Assembly: GCF_001613795.1 (NCBI RefSeq)
Contig: NZ_LPVZ01000020.1
Span: forward strand, 1,178,001-1,242,000
DNA length: 64,000 nucleotides
Direction of reading: 5' to 3'
Origin: Thalassospira sp. MCCC 1A01148
Lineage (GTDB): Bacteria > Pseudomonadota > Alphaproteobacteria > Rhodospirillales > Thalassospiraceae
Below the pieces are notes generated by a model that worked only from the letters and a program-made list of their open reading frames with translations, had not been told where the DNA came from and made no database searches. Positions 28,650 to 37,303 of the stretch are shown piece by piece. The stretch's first letter is position 1, and the number at the start of each line of letters is the position of its first letter. The position numbers and the translations under genes are program-made.

Positions 28650-29692
28650 GATCCGGCCCCAAGCCGGAAAAAGATCCGAAAACCGATCCCGATCTGACAA
28701 CGCCTGACACGGCAGCGCCTCTTTCTGCATCCGGTTCTTTGACGGATGACGTTTCGGACAACCCACTCTCACCTCCAGATAAGTCGTTTCGACCGCAGGG
28801 TAATGCGGGCGAGGATGCAAGTAAACATGATGAAAGCCATTTGCCGCTTTCATCTGGTCTTTATCTGGTTGCTACTCCAATCGGAAATTTGGGCGATATT
28901 ACGTTCAGGGCGCTCGAAATCCTCAAACGCGCCGATGTCATCCTGTGCGAAGACACCCGAACATCGGGCAAATTGCTGTCGCGCTATGGCGTGAAAACCA
29001 AGCGAATCGCCTATCACGAACATAACGCGGCAAAGATGCGCCCCGAAATCATGGACCGTCTTGGCAAGGGTCAGGGACTGGCACTGATTTCCGATGCAGG
29101 CACCCCGTTGATCAATGATCCCGGCTATAAGCTGGTGCGCGATTGCAAGGAAGAAGGCTTTAACGTCACCGCAGCACCGGGTGCGGCATCGCCGATTGTC
29201 GCCCTGATCCTGTCCGGTCTGCCAAGCGATCACTTCTTTTATGCTGGTTTCCTGCCGCCCAAAACGATGGCGCGCAAAAAGGAACTCGCCCGGTTCGCCC
29301 CGATCCCGGGCAGCCTGATCTTTCTTGAAAGCCCCAAACGACTGGCGGCAAGCCTGAAAGATATGGGCGAAATGCTCGGTGGCACGCGCGAAGCCGCGGT
29401 GACCCGCGAACTCACCAAGATGTTTGAAGAAGTCCGCAACGGCACGCTGGCCGATCTTGCCGCCCATTATGACGAGGCGGGCGCACCAAAGGGCGAGATC
29501 GTGGTGATTGTCGGCCCGGCCGATGCCAGCGCAGCAGAACCCAGTGCCGAGGATATTGACGCGCGCCTAAGCGAGCTGATCAAAACCCACCGCACCAAGG
29601 AGGCGGCTGATATCCTTGCCAAGGAAACCGGCCTCAAGAAGCGCGACCTTTATAATCGTGCCCTTGAACTGGCCAAATCGGACCCGAACTGA
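28634..29692 (+). CDS. rsmI: 16S rRNA 2'-O-ribose C1402 methyltransferase
   Basis: SAM-dependent methyltransferase of the tetrapyrrole-methylase fold that modifies C1402 of 16S rRNA. Core motifs are YLVATPIGNLGDITFRALE, CEDTRTSGKLL, ISDAGTPLINDPGY and TAAPGAASPIVALILSGLP. The ATG at 28634 has an AGGA about nine bases upstream. The core begins only about 70 residues in; the leading segment is Pro/Ser/Asp-rich and looks disordered. The 5' ends of rsmI and the divergent LpoA-like gene overlap by at least 16 bases. Confidence 0.94.
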   Translation: MPSGARSGPKPEKDPKTDPDLTTPDTAAPLSASGSLTDDVSDNPLSPPDKSFRPQGNAGEDASKHDESHLPLSSGLYLVATPIGNLGDITFRALEILKRADVILCEDTRTSGKLLSRYGVKTKRIAYHEHNAAKMRPEIMDRLGKGQGLALISDAGTPLINDPGYKLVRDCKEEGFNVTAAPGAASPIVALILSGLPSDHFFYAGFLPPKTMARKKELARFAPIPGSLIFLESPKRLAASLKDMGEMLGGTREAAVTRELTKMFEEVRNGTLADLAAHYDEAGAPKGEIVVIVGPADASAAEPSAEDIDARLSELIKTHRTKEAADILAKETGLKKRDLYNRALELAKSDPN

Positions 29693-29694
29693 CC

Positions 29695-30078
29695 ATGACC
29701 CGATCCCGTCCCTTGCCTGATGACACATCAAGCCGCAAGCGGGCGGAAAAGGCCGGACGCCGGGCGGAAAAGCTTTGTGAATTCTGGCTGCGCCTGAAGG
29801 GCTATCGCATTCTTGCCACCCGCCATAAAAGCCCTGCCGGTGAGATTGACATCATCGCCAGACGCGGAAATATCCTGATCGCCATTGAGGTCAAAAACCG
29901 CGCTGATCATGAAGCCGCCCTTCACGCCATCACACCCAGACAACAAAACCGCATCGCCCGCGCGCTTGAAGCCTATGCGGGCAAAATCGGCCATGCGGGC
30001 GACCTGCGGCTTGATCTGATGATTGTCGGCAAATGGGGCTGGATCACCCATCTCGGAAATGCTTGGCAGGTTTCTTAG
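29695..30078 (+). CDS. yraN: YraN family (UPF0102) nuclease-like protein
   Basis: Small protein of the Holliday-junction-resolvase-like fold. The motif AGEIDIIARRGNILIAIEVKNR (split as GEIDIIARRG and AIEVKNR) holds the Asp and Glu-x-Lys of the restriction-nuclease core. Its function is not settled. It starts two bases after the rsmI stop, the usual neighbour, and is 127 residues, normal for the family. Confidence 0.9.
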   Translation: MTRSRPLPDDTSSRKRAEKAGRRAEKLCEFWLRLKGYRILATRHKSPAGEIDIIARRGNILIAIEVKNRADHEAALHAITPRQQNRIARALEAYAGKIGHAGDLRLDLMIVGKWGWITHLGNAWQVS

Positions 30079-30101
30079 GCAGCGAAACCTGCCATCCGGG
30101 C

Positions 30102-30509
30102 TCAGGGATGCATCTTCGCACCCTTGGTAATTTTATCGACACTGCGTTTGTCAGCGTGAATGCCAATACCTACAAACTTAGCGTTTTGCGGATCAGCCTT
30201 GGCAAACACATCGCGATTGGCGCCGTCATGGCCGGTGGCAAACATGTCCTCGATATAGGCAGACATTCGGACACCGCGGTTTAACGCCCGCTGATGGATT
30301 TTGGCGATGGTGTCACTGTCAGCCGCCAGAACGATGGCGGGCTGCCGTGATAGCGGGTTATAGACGTTCTGGTTTGCATCAATATAGGGCTCCCCGATAA
30401 TATCTGGGGTCTGGGCGACAATGCCGCTCATCAGGAACGCCGTGACATTCAGGGATTGCCAAGCTTCAAGGTCATTGCGCAAAATCAGGGCAACTTTGGT
30501 ATCAAACAT
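30102..30509 (-). CDS. DUF2000 domain protein
   Basis: A 135-residue protein matching the DUF2000 pattern: KVALILRNDLEAWQSLNVTA at the start, EPYIDANQNVY, and the conserved end KFVGIGIHADKRSVDKITKG. Members resemble peptidyl-tRNA hydrolase-fold proteins, but no activity is established. It is divergent from the AraC-type regulator at 30542 with a 32-base gap, so the regulator probably controls it. Confidence 0.82.
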   Translation of the reverse strand: MFDTKVALILRNDLEAWQSLNVTAFLMSGIVAQTPDIIGEPYIDANQNVYNPLSRQPAIVLAADSDTIAKIHQRALNRGVRMSAYIEDMFATGHDGANRDVFAKADPQNAKFVGIGIHADKRSVDKITKGAKMHP

Positions 30510-30541
30510 CTACTTACTCCAGTCGGTCGGGTAATCTGGTA

Positions 30542-31405
30542 ATGAAAGAAGCAATAGACCAGCCTGATGATCGCGGTATTGAACGTTTGTGCAAAAAACG
30601 TGAACGCTTCGTCGCTGCGCCGACCGCACCGGGGATCGAGCGGATCGAAGCCCTTTTTTATGGCAACATGTTCACCCCGCATCGCCACGATACCTATGCG
30701 CTTGGCATCACCCTGCAAGGCATTCAGACCTTCAACTATCGCGGGGAATTTCGCGCCAGCAATCCGGGCAATATCATCATCCTGCATCCAGACGAGCTGC
30801 ATGATGGCGGGGCGGGTACCGATGATGGCTTGCAATATCGCATGCTTTATCTTGAACCGGCCTTGTTGCGATCGGGCCTTGATCATGAAAGCGACCCCCT
30901 GCCCTTTGTCGGCGAACCGGTTATTCAGGACCCGGTGTTGTGGTCGATCATGGCGTCTGCATTGGGTGAACTTGAATGCGACATGGATCCGCTTTTGCGT
31001 GACCAGTTTGTTGGCGATATTGCCCAACGCCTGTCATTGCACGCCAAGGCACCGCTGAAACGCCCGCGCTTCAACGCCAGCCAAAGCATGGATCAGGTGC
31101 GCGCCTTTCTTGAAGACAACTTTGACCGCCCGGTGCAGTCTGACGAGCTTGAACAGGTTGCCAATATGGACCGTTTTCGTCTGATCCGCCATTTCCGGGC
31201 ACGGTTCGGGACAACACCCTATCGCTATTTGATGATGCGCCGCCTGCAAAAGGCACGTGCGATGATGGCGCTGGGCCAGTCGCTTGCCGGAATCGCGGCC
31301 GAAACGGGCTTTGCCGATCAAAGCCATTTCAACCGCCATTTCCGCCAGACTTATGGCGTGTCACCGGGACGCTGGGCGGAATTGCTGACTAGCAAAACCC
31401 ATTGA
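30542..31405 (+). CDS. AraC-family transcriptional regulator
   Basis: A 287-residue regulator with an N-terminal cupin-like ligand domain (MFTPHRHDTYALGITLQG, then IILHPDELHDGG) and a C-terminal double HTH (DQVRAFLEDNFDRPVQSDEL, then FADQSHFNRHFRQTYGVSP). It probably senses a small molecule and regulates the adjacent divergent DUF2000 gene. The ligand is unknown. The pair interrupts the yraN-dolP order seen in other bacteria. Confidence 0.9.
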   Translation: MKEAIDQPDDRGIERLCKKRERFVAAPTAPGIERIEALFYGNMFTPHRHDTYALGITLQGIQTFNYRGEFRASNPGNIIILHPDELHDGGAGTDDGLQYRMLYLEPALLRSGLDHESDPLPFVGEPVIQDPVLWSIMASALGELECDMDPLLRDQFVGDIAQRLSLHAKAPLKRPRFNASQSMDQVRAFLEDNFDRPVQSDELEQVANMDRFRLIRHFRARFGTTPYRYLMMRRLQKARAMMALGQSLAGIAAETGFADQSHFNRHFRQTYGVSPGRWAELLTSKTH

Positions 31406-31551
31406 CGGGTGCCACTGGCCATCCAGCCTGACGCCCAATTTTCAGAAAAATGCATTTTTACTGATAAAGCGGCCCGGATTTTAAAACTCTTTAACCCCCG
31501 CGCTCCAGTATGGACCCTGAAGACTGGGGGAACTGGACGAGACATCCGTAT

Positions 31552-32184
31552 ATGTCACCAACAATAATGGTCAATCGGCCACTTGGCATCGCCAAAGCAC
31601 TTTTACTGAGCGCTATTTGCCTGATACCGCTTGCGGGATGCACGCCTGCATCCGTTGTGGTCGGGGCCGGCGCAACCGCGGGCGTTGCAGCGTTTCAGGA
31701 GCGCGGCCTGAACGGCGCGGTCAGTGATACAGCGATCACCGCCCAGATATGGCAGAAGTTTCTGGCACAGGACGAAAAGCTGTTTCTCGATATCGAGATC
31801 GAAGTGGTTGAAGGCGAAGTTCTTTTGGCAGGCCAGGTGCCGACTGTCAGCGATCAGCTTGAAGCCGTGCGATTAAGCTGGCAGGTTAATGGGGTCAAAA
31901 GCGTTCATAACGAGATCGAGATCGGCGAGGGCATGACCTTCGTAGATAATGCGAGTGATCTTTTGATCACCACCAAGATCAAAACCGCACTGATGTTTGA
32001 TGGCGATGTGTTCGCGATCAATTACAGCGTCGAGACCGTAAACGGGACAGTTCATCTTATGGGGATCGCGCAGGACGAACTTGAACGCAATCGCGTGATT
32101 TCGCATGCCCGAGACACCAGTTACGTCAAACGGGTTGTCAGTCACATCCGTCTGAAAGACGACGCCATCCGACAAGGAACCTGA
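31552..32184 (+). CDS. BON-domain outer-membrane lipoprotein, DolP (YraP)-like
   Basis: A lipoprotein signal with lipobox LAGC is followed by two BON domains (DTAITAQIWQKFLAQDEKLF with the GEVLLAGQVP turn, then TTKIKTALMFDGDVF with NGTVHLMGIA). Two BON domains, the lipobox and the location near rsmI, LpoA-like and yraN genes fit DolP/YraP, which guards outer-membrane integrity in E. coli. The ATG at 31552 is used; 31510 and 31567 are possible. Its TGA is in frame with the next gene, which lacks a normal start codon. Confidence 0.85.
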   Translation: MSPTIMVNRPLGIAKALLLSAICLIPLAGCTPASVVVGAGATAGVAAFQERGLNGAVSDTAITAQIWQKFLAQDEKLFLDIEIEVVEGEVLLAGQVPTVSDQLEAVRLSWQVNGVKSVHNEIEIGEGMTFVDNASDLLITTKIKTALMFDGDVFAINYSVETVNGTVHLMGIAQDELERNRVISHARDTSYVKRVVSHIRLKDDAIRQGT

Positions 32185-32277
32185 ACCATCAGCAGCGTCA
32201 GCCACATAACAGCACCGACCGATGCGGATCGCCAATGGCTTGTCGATTATGGCAAGGGCAAAAAGCCTGATGCCAGC

Positions 32278-33240
32278 GTGGCCGAGGCAGCCCTGCATTT
32301 TGCCCGCCTCAATCAGTCGAATGGAACACACAAGCGCGATATCGTGCCGTTTCTTGCCATCCTTGACGATCTGGCCGATCAGGTCCGGTCCGAGTTGGCG
32401 GGGCTTACCCTGCAACCCGATCTGGCAGTTGATGGCGGCAATCAGCCGCTTCCGGTCGATGACAAGGAAGCCGAACCGACCATTGATCAGGTTGTCCGCG
32501 CCCTGCAAACCGTGATTGCCGAACGCAATGGTTTTCAGGGGGATGCGGAAAACTACGACGACCTGGCCAATGCCGACCTGATGCAGGTGATTGAGCGCAA
32601 GCGCGGCCTGCCGGTTGCGCTTGGCATGCTGTATATCCACGCGGCACGGCGTTGTGGCATTGCCGTAACCGGAATTGATTTTCCGGGTCACTTTCTGCTG
32701 CGTGTTCAGGCCAATGGCAAACGCAAGATGATCGACCCGTTCCATGGCGCAATCAGCCTTGGTCCAGCGGAATTGCGCGAACTGCTGAAGTCTTTCAGTG
32801 GGCTGGATGCCGAATTGGCCCCGGAACACTACAAGCCATCATCCGACATCGATATTTTGTTGCGACTTCAAAACAATATAAAGGTACGGGCCCTTCGCGC
32901 CGGTGAATTGGAGCTCGCAACCCGTGTTATCGAGCACAGTCTGCTGATTGATCCGGAACATGAAGGCCTTTGGCACCAGCTTGGTGCGCTTTATGCCCGC
33001 CTTGATCAGGACCATATGGCCCTTGGTGCGTTTGAACAGTTCGTCAAACGTTGTGATGACCCGCTTCATCGCGCCCGGATCGAAGCCGTGATCGAAGAAT
33101 TGCGGGATAGACTAACCCACAATACGGCCCACCAGAACGCCAATGGCAAATCCGGCGACGATGCGGCAAACCTGACCGCCGAGGACAGCACGGAACCACG
33201 GGAAAACAACGATCCGATCCCGCTTTTCCCCGATAAGTAG
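32278..33240 (+). CDS. SirB1-family (transglutaminase-like/TPR) protein, start uncertain
   Basis: Transglut_core2/SirB1 family: a transglutaminase-like domain (ERKRGLPVALGMLYIHAARR, then GIDFPGHFLLRVQ) and a C-terminal TPR region (HEGLWHQLGALYARLDQDHM). Function unknown; not expected to be a true transglutaminase. The first conventional start is GTG at 32278, without a ribosome-binding site. The frame upstream is open to the DolP-like stop and reads like family N-terminus (ADRQWLVDYGKGKKPDAS). Between that stop and 32278 there is no ATG, GTG, TTG or CTG in frame. An ATC at 32188, ten bases after AAGGA, may be the true start. The product would gain 30 residues. Confidence 0.8.
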   Translation: MAEAALHFARLNQSNGTHKRDIVPFLAILDDLADQVRSELAGLTLQPDLAVDGGNQPLPVDDKEAEPTIDQVVRALQTVIAERNGFQGDAENYDDLANADLMQVIERKRGLPVALGMLYIHAARRCGIAVTGIDFPGHFLLRVQANGKRKMIDPFHGAISLGPAELRELLKSFSGLDAELAPEHYKPSSDIDILLRLQNNIKVRALRAGELELATRVIEHSLLIDPEHEGLWHQLGALYARLDQDHMALGAFEQFVKRCDDPLHRARIEAVIEELRDRLTHNTAHQNANGKSGDDAANLTAEDSTEPRENNDPIPLFPDK

Positions 33241-33415
33241 TCGCCGACTTCCCCCGGAAAATCCCCTGATTCATACTGGAACACCCCTTTTTGCGGGATG
33301 CTCATCATGGCGTCCTGTCGATGCTCCCGCACGCTTAAACTGCTATTTATCCAATATAGACATAATCATCATTGCCTATTAATAGATAATTAGCTGACTA
33401 CATTTAGCTCTATTT

Positions 33416-33437
33416 CAAGACAAAACGGTTTGTCTTG
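33416..33437. repeat. Short perfect inverted repeat
   Basis: The 9-bp arms caagacaaa and tttgtcttg enclose a four-base acgg loop. No T run follows, so it is more likely an operator or an RNA hairpin than a terminator. Confidence 0.5.
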
Positions 33438-33763
33438 AACACTGCTCTGCTGCGAAACGCCGAAATTGGCCTTTCAAAAACATGTAAGTTTGCTTGTTAT
33501 GGTATTTTTGGCCACTTTTCCGGCGCCATGCGCGCCCTTATCTTCGAAAAGACTGAATAAAGCGCGACCCGTTGATTTCTGCGGCTTTGCGGCGGGTGGC
33601 TTTTGAACAGGCGAGCTCAGAAGCGATTTCCTCGACCCATGGTTTCAATTTCAAATCGCTCCGGGATCGAATTTCGTTGATCAACGCCCCAAAAAACATC
33701 TTTTGTAGTTTTTCCGGAGGTTAATGACCGGTTAAACGACCGGGGACGAAACAGTTGCAAGGC

Positions 33764-33791
33764 TTGCACCGCACAATGCATTCCCTATACT
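33764..33791 (+). promoter_or_regulatory. Sigma-70-type promoter of the PfkB kinase gene
   Basis: TTGCAC (33764-33769) and TATACT (33786-33791) are separated by 16 bases. Transcription would begin about 110 bases before the ATG at 33909. Confidence 0.6.
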
Positions 33792-33908
33792 CCGCATCAG
33801 ACAATATAGAAGGCAATCGAGCACGGCCTTGTGCTGTCTCTCTCGCCGCACGGCTTACCGGGAATATCACGGTGCCGTTCACACCGACTAACCGCAGGAA
33901 ATTACTAC

Positions 33909-34898
33909 ATGAACGACACCAAATTCGACGTCGTTGGGATCGGCAACGCCATCGTTGATGTCCTTGCCCATTGCAAGGAAGAAGACCTTGTGCGCCTCGA
34001 CCTTGTCAAAAACGCCATGACCCTGATTGATGCCGACAAGGCAGATGCGCTTTATGACCAGATGGGGCCGGGCCTTGAAATGTCGGGCGGTTCGGCTGGC
34101 AACACCATGGCAGGCATCGCAGCCCTTGGCGGCAAGGGTGCCTATATCGGCAAGGTCCGCGATGATCAGCTTGGTCAGGTTTTCCGCCACGATATCCGCG
34201 CGATTGGTGTCGCATTCGACACGGCAGCTGCCACCGAAGGTTCGCCGACGGCACGCTGCCTGATCTTTGTCACCCCGGATGGTCACCGCACCATGAACAC
34301 CTTCCTTGGCGCCTGCACAGAGCTTGGCCCGGATGACATTGATGAAGATCTGATCAAATCCGCCAAGGTCACCTATATGGAGGGTTATCTTTGGGATCGC
34401 CCCGAAGCCAAGGACGCCTTCATCAAGGCTGCCAAGGTCGCCCATGATGCTGGCCGTCAGGTTTCGATCAGCTTGTCTGACTCTTTCTGCGTTGATCGCC
34501 ATCGCGAATCCTTCCGCGAACTGGTCGATGACCATATCGACGTGCTGTTTGCCAACGAAGACGAGATCAAGTCGCTTTACGAAGTCGAGACCTTTGAAGA
34601 AGCGCTGGCCGAAGTCCGCAAGCATTGCCGTGTCGCGGCCCTGACCCGCAGTGAAAAGGGTGCCGTTATCGTAAGCCAGGACGAACTTTACGAAATCAGC
34701 GCCGAGCCGGTCACCAAAGTGGTCGATACCACCGGTGCCGGTGATCTGTTTGCTTCGGGCTTCCTGTTTGGCTACACGCAGGGTCATACCCTTGAGATTT
34801 GTGGTCAGCTTGGCGCGATCTGTGCGGCAGAAGTGATTTCGCATATGGGTGCGCGCCCGGATGCGGACCTTAAGGAGCTGATCGCAAAGGCGATCTGA
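33909..34898 (+). CDS. PfkB-family carbohydrate kinase, adenosine kinase-like
   Basis: A 329-residue ribokinase-fold kinase. The family signatures are GIGNAIVDVLA, the substrate loop GGSAGNTMAGIAALGG and the catalytic DTTGAGDLFASGFLFG with the base Asp. The overall look, including HMGARPDADL near the end, is that of the adenosine kinase group common in alphaproteobacteria, which phosphorylates adenosine to AMP; ribokinase or another sugar kinase cannot be excluded. The ATG at 33909 follows AGGAA. It is a monocistronic unit between a clear promoter and a clear terminator. Confidence 0.87.
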   Translation: MNDTKFDVVGIGNAIVDVLAHCKEEDLVRLDLVKNAMTLIDADKADALYDQMGPGLEMSGGSAGNTMAGIAALGGKGAYIGKVRDDQLGQVFRHDIRAIGVAFDTAAATEGSPTARCLIFVTPDGHRTMNTFLGACTELGPDDIDEDLIKSAKVTYMEGYLWDRPEAKDAFIKAAKVAHDAGRQVSISLSDSFCVDRHRESFRELVDDHIDVLFANEDEIKSLYEVETFEEALAEVRKHCRVAALTRSEKGAVIVSQDELYEISAEPVTKVVDTTGAGDLFASGFLFGYTQGHTLEICGQLGAICAAEVISHMGARPDADLKELIAKAI

Positions 34899-34939
34899 TC
34901 ACTCTTTTATATAGAGCGTGCAAACGCTCGTAAGATTTC

Positions 34940-34976
34940 ACGGGACGGCAACAATTCAATGCCGTCCCGTTTTTTG
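34940..34976 (+). terminator. Terminator after the PfkB kinase gene
   Basis: An 11-bp stem, acgggacggca (34940-34950) with tgccgtcccgt (34960-34970), is followed by a T6 run. Confidence 0.93.
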
Positions 34977-35335
34977 CTCACAAATGCAGGGTTTGCGCGG
35001 CGCTGCAGCGCAACACAAGCATTGACTTTGTCCAGAGTTTGGCGCAAACAGCCCGCATTGCAGAATAATCAACCCGACATGGCGCTTACAACGCTGGCCT
35101 TTCGCCTTCACATTGGCTATGACAGGGCGGCCTTCGGGCATATCTGCACGATTACGATCCGGGCCAGTAAACATTCAGCACATATGTTGATGTCGGGTTC
35201 CCGCCGGTGATACCGGCGTGTGGCAACCCCAAACCGTTTTGCTGAATATCTACTGGCCTTGAAACACTTACTTATTGACCGATGCGCATGGGCGTTTCCC
35301 GGCGCGCGGCATTTTTATTTCTGGAGTCCGCGCCA
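34977..35335. other. typA upstream region
   Basis: The 359 bases to the typA start contain no supported gene. A 10-bp inverted repeat (35071-35080 with 35190-35199, aacccgacat) is present but of a size expected by chance. No firm promoter was chosen. Confidence 0.4.
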
Positions 35336-37147
35336 ATGAGCTTGCGCAATATCGCCATCATCGCCCACGTTGACCACGGCAAAACCACGCTGGTCGATTC
35401 CATGTTCCGTCAGTCCGGTGTCTATCGTGACAACCAGCGCGTTGACGAACGCGCCATGGACAGCAACGACCTGGAACGTGAACGTGGCATTACCATCGTC
35501 GCAAAACCGACGGCTGTTCAGTGGGGCGACACCCGTGTGAACATCGTTGATACCCCGGGCCACGCCGATTTCGGCGGTGAGGTCGAACGTATCCTGTCCA
35601 TGGTTGAAGGCGTTGTCTTGCTGGTGGATTCGGCCGAAGGCCCGATGCCGCAGACCAAATTCGTTCTGGGCAAGGCGCTTAAACTCGGTCTGCGCCCGAT
35701 TGTCGTCATTAACAAGATTGACCGTCCGGACCAGCGCGCCGAAGAAGTTCTCGACGAGATTTTTGATCTGTTCGTATCGCTTGAAGCATCTGACGAACAG
35801 CTCGACTTCCCGGTTCTGTATGCATCCGGTCGTGACGGCTGGGCGGCTGAAAGCCCGGAAGGCCCGAAAGACAACCTGACCCCGCTGATGGAACTCGTTC
35901 TCAAACATGTTCCGGCACCCGACGTTGATGAAAACGCCCCGTTCGCCATGCTGACCACCATGCTGCATGCCGATAACTTCCTGGGCCGCATTCTGACCGG
36001 TCGTGTTTATCAGGGTCGTGCGAAACTCAACATGCCGGTGAAGGTCCTTCGCGAAGATGGCACGGTTGAAACCGGCCGCCTGTCCAAACTGATGGGCTTC
36101 CGCGGTCTGGAACGTGTCCCGCAGGACGAAGCCGTTGCTGGTGACATCATCGCGATTGCCGGTCTGACCGAAGCAACCGTGGCCGACACCATCTGTTCGA
36201 CCGAAGTCACCAAGTCCATCGAAAGCCAGCCGATCGATCCGCCGACCCTGGCGATGACCTTCTCGGTCAACAACTCGCCGCTGGCCGGCCAGGAAGGTGA
36301 CAAGGTTACCTCGCGCATGATCCGTGCGCGTCTGGAACGCGAAGCCGAAGGCAACATCGCGATCAAGATTGGCGAAACCGCCGACAAGGATGCGTTCGAA
36401 GTTGCCGGTCGTGGTGAATTGCAGCTTGGCGTTCTGGTCGAAACCATGCGCCGCGAAGGCTTCGAGCTTTCCATCTCGCGTCCGCGCGTTCTGTTCCAGG
36501 AAATCGACGGCGTCCTGTCCGAGCCGTTCGAAGAAGTCCAGGTTGACGTCGACGAGGAATATTCCGGCGTCGTGGTCGAGAAAATGAGCCTGCGCAAGGC
36601 TGAAATGACCGACATGCGCTCCAGCGGTGGCGGCAAGACCCGTATCATCTTCATCGCGCCGTCGCGCGGCCTGATCGGTTATCACGGTGAATTCCTGACC
36701 GATACCCGCGGTACCGGCGTTATGAACCGCGTGTTCCATTCCTATGGCCCGGTCAAGGGTTCCATTGCGGGTCGTCGTAACGGTGCGCTGATTTCCAACG
36801 ATCAGGGCGATGCGGTTGCCTATGCGCTGTTTAACCTTGAAGATCGCGGCATCATGTTCATCGAGCCGGGCGAGCGTGTCTATCAGGGCATGATCGTTGG
36901 CGAACATAACCGTGACAACGATCTCGAGATCAACGTACTCAAGGGCAAGAAGCTGACCAACGTCCGCGCATCGGGCAAGGATGACGCCATCCTGCTGACC
37001 CCGCCGCGCCGCATGTCGCTTGAAGAAGCCCTGTCCTATATTCAGGACGACGAACTGGTCGAAGTGACCCCGCAAAGTGTGCGTATCCGCAAGCAACACC
37101 TTGACCCGAACGTTCGTAAGCGCGAAAGCCGCAAAAAAGAAGGCTAA
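35336..37147 (+). CDS. typA: Ribosome-binding GTPase TypA/BipA
   Basis: Translational GTPase linked to 50S assembly and stress adaptation. G1 is in [14 protein letters not shown], the switch region in [15 protein letters not shown]3 in [13 protein letters not shown] and G4 in [13 protein letters not shown]. The EF-G-like domains III and V and the TypA-specific C-terminus ([20 protein letters not shown], then IRKQHLD) follow. The ATG at 35336 has GGAG ten bases upstream and gives 603 residues, normal for the family. It is a single-gene unit. Confidence 0.97.
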   Translation: MSLRNIAIIAHVDHGKTTLVDSMFRQSGVYRDNQRVDERAMDSNDLERERGITIVAKPTAVQWGDTRVNIVDTPGHADFGGEVERILSMVEGVVLLVDSAEGPMPQTKFVLGKALKLGLRPIVVINKIDRPDQRAEEVLDEIFDLFVSLEASDEQLDFPVLYASGRDGWAAESPEGPKDNLTPLMELVLKHVPAPDVDENAPFAMLTTMLHADNFLGRILTGRVYQGRAKLNMPVKVLREDGTVETGRLSKLMGFRGLERVPQDEAVAGDIIAIAGLTEATVADTICSTEVTKSIESQPIDPPTLAMTFSVNNSPLAGQEGDKVTSRMIRARLEREAEGNIAIKIGETADKDAFEVAGRGELQLGVLVETMRREGFELSISRPRVLFQEIDGVLSEPFEEVQVDVDEEYSGVVVEKMSLRKAEMTDMRSSGGGKTRIIFIAPSRGLIGYHGEFLTDTRGTGVMNRVFHSYGPVKGSIAGRRNGALISNDQGDAVAYALFNLEDRGIMFIEPGERVYQGMIVGEHNRDNDLEINVLKGKKLTNVRASGKDDAILLTPPRRMSLEEALSYIQDDELVEVTPQSVRIRKQHLDPNVRKRESRKKEG

Positions 37148-37170
37148 GCCTTTCTTTCAAAACCACATGC

Positions 37171-37205
37171 AAAAAGGGCCGGTCCAAAAGGATCGGCCTT
37201 TTTTC
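37171..37205 (+). terminator. Terminator after typA
   Basis: A GC-rich hairpin (aaaaagggccggtcc at 37171-37185 against ggatcggcctttttt) with an AAAA loop and a run of Ts follows typA. Two arm positions are not standard pairs, but the stem and T tract are strong. Confidence 0.85.
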
Positions 37206-37303
37206 TTGTCTGCCCGTCCAACGGGCATCCGCCCTTGGTTTCGGCTTTCATTAACCTGTTTGGCCTAGCTTCGTGCCAGCGTATTTCAACTCGGGGGAAA
37301 TCA

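Larger units (their letters stand above)
33241..33908. other. 668-base intergenic region upstream of the PfkB kinase
   Basis: No gene is supported on either strand. The region is more AT-rich than its surroundings around 33350-33420. It holds an inverted repeat at 33416-33437 and a good sigma-70 promoter at 33764-33791. The remaining 33440-33740 part shows no recognisable feature and may be decayed DNA. Confidence 0.5.

Noticed and set aside
35071-35199. 10-bp inverted repeat upstream of typA
   Set aside because: Such pairs are expected by chance several times in a window this size.
35315-37099. 594-codon frame opposite typA
   Set aside because: Shadow of typA. Low-complexity antisense protein with no recognisable domain.
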